Positions 18,133-26,912 of a DNA stretch of 64,000 nucleotides are shown here, piece by piece. Numbering within the stretch: the stretch's first letter is position 1; each line of letters starts with the position of its first letter. This DNA is from JBEBGV01 sp040081265 (lineage in GTDB: Bacteria; Acidobacteriota; Vicinamibacteria; Vicinamibacterales; UBA2999). The stretch is from the NCBI GenBank assembly GCA_040081265.1, contig JBEBGV010000003.1:85452-149451 (forward strand), in the 5' to 3' direction. The notes beneath the pieces are model-generated. The model searched no databases and had not been told where the DNA came from. It saw only the letters and a list, made by a program, of their open reading frames with translations. Both the position numbers and the translations under genes were made by a program.

Positions 18133-18666
18133 ATGACATCTCTCCGCATCGCCCTGGTGTCGCTGCTGGTGCTGGCCGGTGTTTCCGCTGCGTCCGCCCA
18201 GGTCGGGACCACAGGATTCAAGACACGCGTGCAGAAGGACATCCGGGCGACTCCCGAGAAGGTCTATGCGGCGTTCCTCCAGATCGGCCAGTGGTGGAGT
18301 CCGGGCCACACATATTCGGGAGACGCCTCGAACCTGTCGCTCGAAGCGCGCCCCGGTGGCTGCTTCTGCGAACGCCTGCCCAATGGAGGTGGGGTGGAGC
18401 ACTTGCGGGTTGTCTATCTCGCCCCTGGTGAGGCTATCCGCTTGTCGGGTGCCCTCGGTCCGCTTCAGGCGCTCGGCGTCAACGGCAGTCTGACTGTCGA
18501 GTTCAAGGCGGCTTCGACGCGAACGGTTGTCGAAATGACCTACGCGGTGGGTGGCTTCAGCGAGGGTGGTTTCAACCAGCTCGCTCCCGCCGTCACCGGC
18601 GTGCTGACCGAGCAGATGAACCGGCTTCAGAGTTTCATCGAGACCGGACGACTGCCGAGGAACTGA
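18133..18666 (+). CDS. Exported START/SRPBCC-fold protein
   Basis: 177 residues. A clear signal peptide (SLLVLAGVSAASAQ, cleavage after about residue 22) precedes a domain resembling the SRPBCC/polyketide-cyclase fold: KDIRATPEKVYAAFLQIGQWWSPGHTY and a C-terminal helix. Such domains bind hydrophobic ligands; an exported version is less common, and the ligand is unknown. The plsC-like gene begins two bases after its stop, so they are probably cotranscribed. Confidence 0.75.
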   Translation: MTSLRIALVSLLVLAGVSAASAQVGTTGFKTRVQKDIRATPEKVYAAFLQIGQWWSPGHTYSGDASNLSLEARPGGCFCERLPNGGGVEHLRVVYLAPGEAIRLSGALGPLQALGVNGSLTVEFKAASTRTVVEMTYAVGGFSEGGFNQLAPAVTGVLTEQMNRLQSFIETGRLPRN

Positions 18667-18668
18667 CC

Positions 18669-19631
18669 GTGAATGCGATTGCTGACGTGCTGGTATCGGC
18701 GGTTCTCGAGTTCCTCGGGGGCCAGGACATTCTGACGCTGTCCGACGTGCGTGACGAACTCGAGCGGGAGATCGTTTCGGCAGGTCCGGGCGCGCTCGTC
18801 GGGCTCAAGGAGCGGCTCACGGCCGACGTCGGGTGGGACTACATCGCGCCTGATCCGCTCGTCAGGCGAATTCATCACCTGCTCGCCGAGCGCTTCCTGG
18901 ATCCTGAATCTGCGTTGTCAGGCGGGGAACACCTGAGCACGCTCGAGGGACGCCCCGTCGTCTTTGCCTCGAACCATCTGTCCTACGCCGACGCCAACGT
19001 CATTGAGGTGCTCCTGCAGCGCTCGGGGCTCGAGTCATGGGCTGTTCGCCTGACGGCCCTGGCCGGCCCGAAGGTGTTTACCAGCCGCACTCGGCGTTTT
19101 TCCAGCCTGTGCTTCGGGACCGTCAAGGTGCCCCAGAGCGCTGACGTCTCGTCTGAGGAAGCTGCGATGAGCCCCAGGGACGTCGCCCGGGCCGCGAGGC
19201 ACGCCATCGAGGTCGCGCACAAGCGACTCGAGGCCGGCGATGCACTGATCCTCTTTGGCGAAGGCACACGCAGTCGCAGCGGGGGCATGCAGCCGATCCT
19301 CGGCGGGGTAGCGCGGTATCTCGAACGTCCCGGCACATGGGTGGTGCCGACGGCGCTCATCGGCTCTGAAACGTTCTTTGCCGTGGGAGACACGACGATC
19401 AGGCCAAGCCGGGTGATGATGACGCTGGGCGCCCCGATCAGCGCCGACGCGCTGTTTGCCGCGGCCAATGGCGACAGACGACTGGTGGTCGATGCTGTTG
19501 GCCTCGCCATCGCCGGGGAACTGCCGCAGGAATACCGAGGCACCTACGGAGATGGCGAGCCCTTTACGGATGCACGGCAGGCGCTGATGGCGGCGAGGCT
19601 GCTGCCGGGCAGCTCGTCTGGCGGGTCCTAG
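18669..19631 (+). CDS. PlsC-type glycerolipid acyltransferase family protein
   Basis: 320 residues, GTG start two bases after the previous stop. The acyltransferase block I NHLSYAD (HX4D) is near residue 103 and block III FGEGTRSRSGG near 196-206. A helical N-terminal 75 residues precede the domain. By family it transfers an acyl chain from acyl-CoA or acyl-ACP to a lysophospholipid or another acceptor at the inner membrane. It lacks an obvious membrane anchor and is longer than housekeeping PlsC, so the acceptor is open. It converges on asd. Confidence 0.82.
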   Translation: MNAIADVLVSAVLEFLGGQDILTLSDVRDELEREIVSAGPGALVGLKERLTADVGWDYIAPDPLVRRIHHLLAERFLDPESALSGGEHLSTLEGRPVVFASNHLSYADANVIEVLLQRSGLESWAVRLTALAGPKVFTSRTRRFSSLCFGTVKVPQSADVSSEEAAMSPRDVARAARHAIEVAHKRLEAGDALILFGEGTRSRSGGMQPILGGVARYLERPGTWVVPTALIGSETFFAVGDTTIRPSRVMMTLGAPISADALFAAANGDRRLVVDAVGLAIAGELPQEYRGTYGDGEPFTDARQALMAARLLPGSSSGGS

Positions 19632-19639
19632 AACCTCGT

Positions 19640-20803
19640 TCAGCGGGCGGTCGCAACGACGCGCGCCGTGGGTCGGACCTGCGGGTGTGCCAGCAGAATA
19701 CGCAGCATCCGACGCAGAGGCTCTGCCGCTCCCCACAGCAACTGATCGCCCACGGTGAACGCCGTCAGGTACTCACCGCCCATGGCCAGCTTGCGCAGAC
19801 GGCCAATTGGCGTCCGCAGCGTACCCGTGACGGCAGCCGGTGTCAGCGCCCGCAGCGTAGCGTCCTTCTGATTGGGGATCACATCGACCCACTCGTGTGC
19901 CGACGCCAGCAGAGCCTCGATGTCGGGTAACGGAACGTCTTCGGTGAGCTTCACCGTCAGTGCCTGAGAGTGGCAGCGCATCGCGCCGACGCGGACGCAG
20001 ATGCCATCTACCGGGAGCGGGGTCGCGTCACGCCCGAGGATCTTGTTGCACTCGGCCATTCCCTTCCACTCTTCCTTGCTCTGGCCGTTGCCGAGGTCCT
20101 TGTCGATCCAGGGCAGCACGCTGCCGGCGAGGGGATAGCCGAAATGGGTAACCGGGAACTGGTCACCCCGGATCGTTGCGGCAACGGTCCGGTCGATGTC
20201 GATGATGGCACTGGACGGATCGGCCAGCAGCGATGAAACCGACGCGTGGGCCACACCCATCTGAGAGACCAGCTCCCGCATCTGCTGGGCGCCTGCGCCA
20301 GACGCCGCCTGATAGGTCATGGCAGTGACCCACTCGACCAGCCCGGCGCGAAAGAGCCCGGCCATCGACATCAGCATCAGGCTGACGGTGCAGTTGCCGC
20401 CGATGAAGTTTTTTCCACCAGCCACCAGGGCGCGATCGATGACATCCTGGTTGACGGGGTCGAGGATGATCACCGCATCGTCTTTCATGCGCAGTGTTGA
20501 TGCAGCGTCGATCCAGTAGCCCTGCCAGCCGGCGGCACGAAGCTTCGGGTAGATTTCGGTGGTGTAGTCACCGCCCTGGCAGGAGATCAGGACATCCGCC
20601 TCGGCCAGCGCGTCGATGTCATGGGCGCTCTTGACCGCCGGAGCCGGCTTGCCAATCTGCGGGGCGGCTGCGCCGGCCTGCGAGGTCGAAAAAAACACCG
20701 GGTCGATGACGTCGAAGTCCCGCTCCTCGCGCATGCGCTGCACGAGCACCGAGCCCACCATCCCCCGCCAACCGATCAGTCCTGTCTTCATGCGCGTATC
20801 CAT
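19640..20803 (-). CDS. asd: Aspartate-semialdehyde dehydrogenase
   Basis: NADPH-dependent reduction of aspartyl phosphate to aspartate semialdehyde, leading to lysine, threonine, methionine and diaminopimelate. 387 residues. The nucleotide-binding GLIGWRGMVGSVL is at 8-20 and the catalytic cysteine in IGGNCTVSLM (Cys138), as in the E. coli-type enzyme; AASGAGAQQM follows. The true start may be ATG 20791 (MKTGLIGWRG), four codons downstream. A TACAAT -10-like box reads leftward at 20818-20823, inside the 25-bp gap to the TonB receptor gene. Confidence 0.95.
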   Translation of the reverse strand: MDTRMKTGLIGWRGMVGSVLVQRMREERDFDVIDPVFFSTSQAGAAAPQIGKPAPAVKSAHDIDALAEADVLISCQGGDYTTEIYPKLRAAGWQGYWIDAASTLRMKDDAVIILDPVNQDVIDRALVAGGKNFIGGNCTVSLMLMSMAGLFRAGLVEWVTAMTYQAASGAGAQQMRELVSQMGVAHASVSSLLADPSSAIIDIDRTVAATIRGDQFPVTHFGYPLAGSVLPWIDKDLGNGQSKEEWKGMAECNKILGRDATPLPVDGICVRVGAMRCHSQALTVKLTEDVPLPDIEALLASAHEWVDVIPNQKDATLRALTPAAVTGTLRTPIGRLRKLAMGGEYLTAFTVGDQLLWGAAEPLRRMLRILLAHPQVRPTARVVATAR

Positions 20804-20817
20804 CCGTAAAGCGTTCT

Positions 20818-20823
20818 ATTGTA
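20818..20823 (-). promoter_or_regulatory. -10-like element TACAAT of asd
   Basis: TACAAT on the minus strand, 14 bases before the first asd ATG. Its -35 region would lie within the first codons of the divergent TonB receptor gene. No good -35 is visible. Confidence 0.35.
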
Positions 20824-20828
20824 CCAGC

Positions 20829-23219
20829 GTGACCCCGAATCCGGCCCTTCGTGCTGCTCTTCGTGCCCCTCACGCGTTCTCGCTGGCGGCTCTCTTCTTC
20901 GCGGCTATGACTCCGGGAGTCATGGCACAGGACACCACCGGCACCGGCGCCATTGCGGGGCGGGTGACCACGGCCGGGGCGCCCGTGCCCCTCGTCACTG
21001 TCTGCGTGGTCGACTCCATCCGCTGCGTGATCAGTGGTGAGGATGGCGGGTTCAGGATCGGCGATGTCCGTGCGGGTGATTACCGTCTCGAGATCACGCC
21101 GCCAGGCCTGCCGCCGCAGGTGACGATGCCCATCGACGTGCATGCGGGTCTGACCCGGCAGGTCGATATCGACTTGCCGCGTGTGGATGCTGTGACCGAG
21201 TCGGTGGTCGTCACAGGGGCGTCGCTCGAGGCGCCAATTGAAGCCAAGACGTCTGCATTTCTCATCAGCGCGGCAACGGTCTTCCGAAGCGCGGGTGCCC
21301 TGCAGGACGTCTCGCGCTACGTGCAGTCGCTTCCTGGCGTCGTCGTGGGCTCGAGCGACTTTCGCAACGACATCATCGTGCGCGGCGGCAGCCCGCTCGA
21401 GAACCTGTTCATCGTCGACAACGTCGAGGTGCCCAACATCAACTCCTTCGCCAATTTTGCGTCTGCGGGGGGCACTGTCAGCCTTCTGGATTCGAGCGTC
21501 ATCCGGGACGTGACGTTCCTGACGGGCGGATACCCCGCCTCGTATGTGAACCGGGCGTCGAGCGTGCTGCAGGTGGCGCAGCGCGAGGGAGATCGCGAAC
21601 GTGTGCGCGGTCGGGCGACGGTGGGGTTCGCCGGCTCAGGCGGAGTGCTCGAAGGCCCGCTGCGTGACGGGCGGGGTTCATGGATTGTCTCCGCACGCCG
21701 CAGCTTCCTCGACTTCTTCACCGACGACATCGGCTTTGGCGGAGTGCCGGTGCTGTACAGCATCAACGCCAAGGCTGTCCTGGATGCTGGCGAACGCGAC
21801 CGACTCTGGGTCGTGAACCTGTCCGGGATCGATCGCATTCGCCTCGGACGAACGGCCGACAGCGAGCCGGATGAAGAAGTGTTCAACCTGGACATTCGCT
21901 ATCGTGGTCGCAGGAGCGCCACCGGATTCAACTGGCAGCATGTCTACGACAAGGGTGTCGCACTCCTTGGCGTGACGCACTCGTACGCCTCGGTCGGGTC
22001 AACGGTCAAAGATCTGGTGAGGACCGGGGTACCGCCCCAGGGCATCGACGTTGACGAGCTGATTGCGAACAGCCCGACCGTGTATTTCGAGGACTCGCGA
22101 GAGGACGAAACAACCTTCAAGTACGATTTCTCGCGGACGATCAACAGGGTTGGTTCGCTGCAGACCGGCGCGACCTACAAGGTGTTCAGGCTGCGCTATC
22201 GCGTTGACTCGCCGTTTGGCGCCGACAGCCCGTATTTTCCGAAAGGGGACGCCAACCCCATCGCGTTGCGCCTCGGTGACACGACCCCGCAGACCGGCGC
22301 GTATGCGCAGGTGACATCCACCCCGGCGCGCCGACTGGAAACGACCGTCGGCATTCGCGCCGATCGTTTCAGCTATCTCGACCGGACGACGCTGAGTCCG
22401 CGCGTGTCGGCGCGACTCACGCTGAGTGCGAAGCTTGCTGCGACAGGGGCATTCGGCACGTACGCGCAGCAGCCGCCTTTCCTCTTTGTCGCGGCCTTCC
22501 CGTCCAACCGCACGCTTCGGCCCCTGCGTGCGACTCACTGGGTGAGCGGGCTCAGCTATTCGCCCGTCGCTGGCGCACGTCTCGGCGTCGAGGTCTACCG
22601 CAAGATCTACAGCGACTACCCGGTGTCCCGCGATGTGCCCTCGCTGTCGCTGGCCAACATTGGCGACACCTTCAATGTGCGCGAGGTGCTGTTCCCGCTG
22701 GAGAGCCGCGGTCGTGGTGTGGCGTATGGGGTGGAGTTCTCGGCAGAGCGCCTGGACACCGGAACCTGGTGGGGGCAGGGCAATCTCGCCTTTGCCCGCG
22801 CCAGGCACGCCGGTGCCGATGGCGTACTCCGCAACGGGTCGTTCGACTATCCGGTGGTCCTGAACCTCACCGCAGGCCGGCGCCTTGGAGCCCGATGGGA
22901 AGTCGCAGGCCGCGCGACCGTTCTCGGTGGACGTCCCTATACGCCGTTTGACGCCGTGTTGTCGGGTGCACAGAGGCGGGGCGTCTACGACCTGGCACGG
23001 ATCAACGCCGTGAGAGCACCGGCCTACGGCCGCATCGATGTGCGGGTCGATCGCCGGATCGCCTACGCGCGCTCGGAGTTGCTGCTGTTTGTCGGGATTC
23101 AGAACGTGACCAACCGCCGCAATTTCGGAGGCACGACCTGGAACCGTCAAGCCAACAGCGAGGAAGCGAACGAACAGCTCGGAATCTTTCCGCTGGTGGG
23201 CCTCGAATGGCGCTTCTGA
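20829..23219 (+). CDS. TonB-dependent outer-membrane receptor with carboxypeptidase-regulatory-like domain
   Basis: 796 residues from GTG 20829. The signal peptide ends around FFAAMTPGVMAQD. A carboxypeptidase regulatory-like beta domain (GAIAGRVTTAGAPVPLVTVCV ... AGDYRLEITPPG) covers about 40-125. The plug follows with DVSRYVQSLPGVVVGSSDFRN and IIVRGGSPLENLFIVDNVEVP, then a 22-strand-type barrel ending in the aromatic GLEWRF. It imports an unidentified ligand using TonB energy. The frame is open upstream to 20616, but that part lies antisense to asd and before the signal peptide, so I exclude it. No TonB, ExbB or substrate-specific enzyme gene is adjacent. Its end overlaps the photolyase gene by 13 bp. 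Confidence 0.88.
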   Translation: MTPNPALRAALRAPHAFSLAALFFAAMTPGVMAQDTTGTGAIAGRVTTAGAPVPLVTVCVVDSIRCVISGEDGGFRIGDVRAGDYRLEITPPGLPPQVTMPIDVHAGLTRQVDIDLPRVDAVTESVVVTGASLEAPIEAKTSAFLISAATVFRSAGALQDVSRYVQSLPGVVVGSSDFRNDIIVRGGSPLENLFIVDNVEVPNINSFANFASAGGTVSLLDSSVIRDVTFLTGGYPASYVNRASSVLQVAQREGDRERVRGRATVGFAGSGGVLEGPLRDGRGSWIVSARRSFLDFFTDDIGFGGVPVLYSINAKAVLDAGERDRLWVVNLSGIDRIRLGRTADSEPDEEVFNLDIRYRGRRSATGFNWQHVYDKGVALLGVTHSYASVGSTVKDLVRTGVPPQGIDVDELIANSPTVYFEDSREDETTFKYDFSRTINRVGSLQTGATYKVFRLRYRVDSPFGADSPYFPKGDANPIALRLGDTTPQTGAYAQVTSTPARRLETTVGIRADRFSYLDRTTLSPRVSARLTLSAKLAATGAFGTYAQQPPFLFVAAFPSNRTLRPLRATHWVSGLSYSPVAGARLGVEVYRKIYSDYPVSRDVPSLSLANIGDTFNVREVLFPLESRGRGVAYGVEFSAERLDTGTWWGQGNLAFARARHAGADGVLRNGSFDYPVVLNLTAGRRLGARWEVAGRATVLGGRPYTPFDAVLSGAQRRGVYDLARINAVRAPAYGRIDVRVDRRIAYARSELLLFVGIQNVTNRRNFGGTTWNRQANSEEANEQLGIFPLVGLEWRF

Positions 23220-24688
23220 GCGAGCCGGCCTGGCGGATTCGCGCCATCCACGACCGTCCTCCCCACGCCGCGGGCGCGTTCGTTCTCTACTGGATGATCG
23301 GTGCCAGGCGGCCAACGTGGAACCTTGCGCTGGACCGGGCGATCGACTGGGCGGACGAACTCAGCAAGCCCCTCGTGGTCCTCGAAGCGCTCAGGTGCGA
23401 CTACCAATGGGCCAGCGACCGGTTTCATCAGTTCGTGATCGACGGGATGCGCGCCAACGCTGCCGCGTTCGCAGATGCCGGAATCGACTACTACCCCTAC
23501 CTCGAGCCAGCCCCGCGCGCGGGGCGAGGCCTCCTGCAGGCACTGGCCGACGCGGCTGCCGTCGTGGTGACTGACCGCACGCCCGTGTTCGATCTGGCCG
23601 GACTGGTCGAGGCGGCCGCGCGTCACATCCGGGTGCGTTTCGAGGAGGTCGATGGCTACGGAATCGTGCCGCTCGACGCGCCGGCGAGCGTGTTCCCGAC
23701 GGCGTATGCCTTCAGGCGCTATCTGCAACGATCCCTGCGCGAGTTTCTGCCGGTGAAGCCGCGCGCCACGCTCACTCGTACCCGCGACCGTCGGTTGACG
23801 ATGCCCCTGACGGCAACCATCAAGGAGCGCTGGCCGTCTGCGCGCCTCGAGGAATCAGAGTGGCCAACGGCGCTGGCTGCCCTGCCTGTCGATCACAGCG
23901 TCGGCATTGCTCCGCAGGCAGGCGGACACGCCGCCGCTGGCCGTGCGCTCGACGTATTCATGGCAGACCGGCTGCGCGCCTACGACGAGCGATCGCACCC
24001 GGATGCCGACGTGTCCTCGGGCCTTTCGCCCTATCTGCACTTCGGGCACATCTCTGCGCACGAGGTGCTGCACCGGGTCCTCGGTGCCGATGAGTGGACA
24101 CCTGAAAGGCTGGGACAAGCCACCAATGGCAGCCGCGAAGGGTGGTGGGGTGTGTCCGCTCAGGCCGAGGGTTTCCTCGATCAGCTCGTCACATGGCGCG
24201 AGCTGGGTGGAAACGCCACGCGTCGTGATGACTACACCACCTACCAGGCGCTGCCTGCCTGGGCCAGGGCCACGCTCGAAAAGCATGCCGCCGATGAACG
24301 GCCGCATACCTATTCTCTTGATCAGTTTGCGCGCGCCGACACCCACGACCCGCTGTGGAATGCAGCGCAGCGGGAGCTGGCGCTCGAGGGACGCCTGCAC
24401 AATTACATGCGGATGCTGTGGGGAAAGAAGATCCTCGAGTGGACTCACACCCCGCGCGAGGCGCTCGAGGTGATGGTCGAGTTGAACAACCGATATGCGC
24501 TCGACGGACGCGACCCGAATTCCTATAGCGGCATCTTCTGGGTGCTCGGCCGCTATGATCGGCCGTGGGGCCCCGAGCGCCAGATCTACGGCACGGTGAG
24601 GTACATGACTTCCGAGAGCGCCGCACGCAAGCTGAAACTCAAGGAATACCTGCGCCGCTGGGACGGCGCCGGACGCAGGCTCTTCTGA
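23207..24688 (+). CDS. Class II CPD DNA photolyase
   Basis: Light-driven repair of cyclobutane pyrimidine dimers using FAD. 493 residues. The class II pattern is clear: SGLSPYLHFGHISAHEVLHRVL in the middle, then the C-terminal block ALEGRLHNYMRMLWGKKI, NNRYALDGRDPNSYSGIFW and IYGTVRYMTSESAARKLK. The N-terminal antenna domain is present (VLYWMIGARRPTWNLAL). The start overlaps the TonB receptor stop by 13 bp. An 82-residue unknown gene follows two bases later. Confidence 0.93.
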   Translation: MALLSEPAWRIRAIHDRPPHAAGAFVLYWMIGARRPTWNLALDRAIDWADELSKPLVVLEALRCDYQWASDRFHQFVIDGMRANAAAFADAGIDYYPYLEPAPRAGRGLLQALADAAAVVVTDRTPVFDLAGLVEAAARHIRVRFEEVDGYGIVPLDAPASVFPTAYAFRRYLQRSLREFLPVKPRATLTRTRDRRLTMPLTATIKERWPSARLEESEWPTALAALPVDHSVGIAPQAGGHAAAGRALDVFMADRLRAYDERSHPDADVSSGLSPYLHFGHISAHEVLHRVLGADEWTPERLGQATNGSREGWWGVSAQAEGFLDQLVTWRELGGNATRRDDYTTYQALPAWARATLEKHAADERPHTYSLDQFARADTHDPLWNAAQRELALEGRLHNYMRMLWGKKILEWTHTPREALEVMVELNNRYALDGRDPNSYSGIFWVLGRYDRPWGPERQIYGTVRYMTSESAARKLKLKEYLRRWDGAGRRLF

Positions 24689-24690
24689 CC

Positions 24691-24939
24691 GTGACCTTCC
24701 GTTATCGTCCCGATATCGTCGAGGCGTTGCTGAGCCACGGCGTCAGGCCGTTGCCCACCACCCCGCCGGCACTCGTGCACGAGTTCATCAGCGACCTCTA
24801 CCGGTTCGAGCTGAGGCGGCTTCGAGATCGTCTCGTCAACGGCGAGATCCCGAAGGAGGGCTACTACGACCGGGTCGTCGAGCTTCGCCGCAAATACCCG
24901 CTGGTCTCGCTGAAGCCTCAGTTCTGGACTGAGGGCTGA
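24691..24939 (+). CDS. Conserved-looking small protein of unknown function, next to photolyase
   Basis: 82 residues from GTG 24691, two bases after the photolyase stop codon. It is rich in charged helix: RPDIVEALLSHGVRP, a proline patch TTPP, then FISDLYRFELRRLRDRL and VVELRRKYPLVSLKP. No signal peptide, membrane segment or metal motif. Close packing suggests cotranslation with the photolyase. I do not recognise a named family. Confidence 0.65.
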   Translation: MTFRYRPDIVEALLSHGVRPLPTTPPALVHEFISDLYRFELRRLRDRLVNGEIPKEGYYDRVVELRRKYPLVSLKPQFWTEG

Positions 24940-24954
24940 GACACTGACGACCGG

Positions 24955-24960
24955 TATCAT
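24955..24960 (+). promoter_or_regulatory. -10-like element TATCAT just before the aminotransferase
   Basis: TATCAT ends six bases before the ATG at 24967, implying a leaderless or nearly leaderless transcript. A GGAG also lies five bases before the ATG, so ordinary initiation from a longer transcript is possible. Confidence 0.35.
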
Positions 24961-24966
24961 GGAGCC

Positions 24967-26121
24967 ATGTCGATGACCGGCGCGGTGCCATCCAAGCTGC
25001 CGACCACGGGCGTGAGCATCTTCACGACGATGTCGAGACTGTCTGAGGAGCATGGCGCCATCAACTTGTCCCAGGGGTTTCCCGACTTCGACTGTGCGCC
25101 CGAGCTCGTCGAGACGGTCACACGCTACCTGCACCGCGGCCTGAATCAGTACGCGCCGATGCCGGGCGTCATGGCATTGCGCGAGGCCATCGCCGACAAG
25201 ATCTTCACGTTGTACGGCCGACGCTGGAATCCCTCGACTGAGGTGCTGGTCACCGCAGGCGCCACCGAGGCCTTGTTCAGCACCCTGACCGCGCTCATTC
25301 ACGCCGGGGACGAGGTGATCGTCTTCGAGCCGGCCTATGACTCGTATCTCCCGACAATCCGCCTGAGCGGGGGAGTGCCGCGTGTCATCACGCTGCGCGA
25401 GCCCGACTACCGGATTGACTGGGATGCCGTGCGGGCTGCCATCACGCCAAGAACCCGTCTGATTCTGATCAACTCGCCACACAACCCGACAGGTACCGTG
25501 CTGTCGCCGGACGACGTGGCACAACTGGGGCAGATCGTTCAGAACTCAGCGGCGGTGGTTGTCTCTGATGAGGTCTACGAGCACATCGTGTTCGACGGCG
25601 GTCGCCATGAGAGCCTGTCACGGGATCCGGCGCTGGCGGAGCGCGCGGTGGTCATCAGCTCGTTCGGGAAGACGTACCACACGACGGGTTGGAAGGTGGG
25701 CTATGCGACCGGACCGGCGCATCTCATCGCCGAGGTCCAGCGCGTGCATCAGTTCGTGACCTTCGCCGTGAACACGCCAATCCAGCACGCGTATGCCGAA
25801 GTGGTGCGTCAGGATCCATCCTGCGGCGCCCTGGCGCCTTTCTACCAGGGAAAGCGCGACCGCTTCCTGAGCCTGCTTGGGGGCTCCCGGTTCAAGCCCC
25901 TGCCGTGTCGCGGCACGTACTTCCTGCTGCTCGACTACCGCGCCATCTCGGACCAGAATGATGAGCCGTTTGCCCTCGAACTCATCCGCAGCCACGGTGT
26001 GGCTGCCATCCCGCTGTCGCCGTTCATGAACGGGGCGACGGTGGGCGGGGTATTGCGCTTCTGTTTCGCCAAACGCGACGACACCCTGCAGCAAGCCGCC
26101 GAGAGGCTGGCTGGCGTCTAA
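24967..26121 (+). CDS. PLP aminotransferase, methionine/kynurenine (YbdL/KAT) type
   Basis: 384 residues, fold type I class I aminotransferase. Visible are LSQGFPDFDCAP, NQYAPMPGVMALREAIA, the PHNPTGTVLS loop, SDEVYEHIVFDG and the PLP lysine in SSFGKTYHTTGWKVGY (about Lys235). The sequence pattern is that of E. coli YbdL, which prefers methionine, and of kynurenine aminotransferases. It could return ketomethiobutyrate to methionine, fitting the methionine-cycle genes elsewhere in the window, but the substrate is inference. Confidence 0.85.
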   Translation: MSMTGAVPSKLPTTGVSIFTTMSRLSEEHGAINLSQGFPDFDCAPELVETVTRYLHRGLNQYAPMPGVMALREAIADKIFTLYGRRWNPSTEVLVTAGATEALFSTLTALIHAGDEVIVFEPAYDSYLPTIRLSGGVPRVITLREPDYRIDWDAVRAAITPRTRLILINSPHNPTGTVLSPDDVAQLGQIVQNSAAVVVSDEVYEHIVFDGGRHESLSRDPALAERAVVISSFGKTYHTTGWKVGYATGPAHLIAEVQRVHQFVTFAVNTPIQHAYAEVVRQDPSCGALAPFYQGKRDRFLSLLGGSRFKPLPCRGTYFLLLDYRAISDQNDEPFALELIRSHGVAAIPLSPFMNGATVGGVLRFCFAKRDDTLQQAAERLAGV

Positions 26122-26126
26122 GCGAC

Positions 26127-26897
26127 ATGCGGATCCTGGTCCTGGGGTGGGTGCTTGCAGCCGGGGTGATGCTGCACAGTCAGGCCGCGCTCGACCAGCG
26201 GCCGCTGCCAGACACGGACGCCTTCTACGAGGCCGTCCGGCAGAACATGGTCAGGGCCGACCGCGAGCAGAACCGCTACGCCTACAAGGAGCGCCGCACC
26301 GATATTCACACCAACCCGTTTGGTCGTATTGGTACCGGGGGTACGCGGGTCATCGAAGTCATTCCCGCCGCCGACGGCCTCACCGCCTCGAGGCGCGTCA
26401 TCGAGCGCGACAACGTGCCGGTCAGCGACAGCCCGGCCGAGAAGATCACACTGTCACAGCGCCGCGGGCAGAACAGTTCCCGCAATGTCGAGGACATCAC
26501 CCAGACGCTGACCTTCGCGATCGCCCGCCGCGAGATGGTGGACGGCCGTCCCTTCATCGTCATCGACTTCGAGCCCCGCCCCGGCGCAAAGCCGAGCACG
26601 CGGCAAGGGCGACTCGCACGGGCGTTCAAGGGCAGCATGTGGGTGAACGAGGACGCGCACGAGATTGAACGCGTTGAAGCGACCGCCGTGCAGGACCTGT
26701 CGTTTGGTCTGGGTCTGGTGGCGCGCCTGCGCAAGGGGGCCACGGTGAGCGCGGAGAGGAAGCCTGTGGAGGGCGGACTCTGGATGCCGACCTCGGTCAG
26801 GTTGAACGGGGCCGGTCGGGCGATTCTGTTTCGAAAGCTTGATATCGACTACGCGCTCGACTGGTTCGACTACCGGCTGGTGGTGCCGGCGCGCTGA
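26127..26897 (+). CDS. Secreted protein of unknown function
   Basis: 256 residues with an N-terminal signal sequence (LVLGWVLAAGVMLHSQA). The mature part is beta-rich with GSMWVNEDAHEIERVEA, typical of strand-turn-strand repeats in LolA-like or outer-membrane-sorting folds, but no family motif is firm. It begins five bases after the aminotransferase stop, so is probably cotranscribed, and it converges on the RRM gene with a 15-bp gap. Confidence 0.7.
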   Translation: MRILVLGWVLAAGVMLHSQAALDQRPLPDTDAFYEAVRQNMVRADREQNRYAYKERRTDIHTNPFGRIGTGGTRVIEVIPAADGLTASRRVIERDNVPVSDSPAEKITLSQRRGQNSSRNVEDITQTLTFAIARREMVDGRPFIVIDFEPRPGAKPSTRQGRLARAFKGSMWVNEDAHEIERVEATAVQDLSFGLGLVARLRKGATVSAERKPVEGGLWMPTSVRLNGAGRAILFRKLDIDYALDWFDYRLVVPAR

Positions 26898-26912
26898 CGC
26901 GCGCCGACATCC

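Noticed and set aside
20616..20828. N-terminal extension of the TonB receptor
   Set aside because: It lies antisense to asd, before an obvious signal peptide, and resembles no receptor domain.
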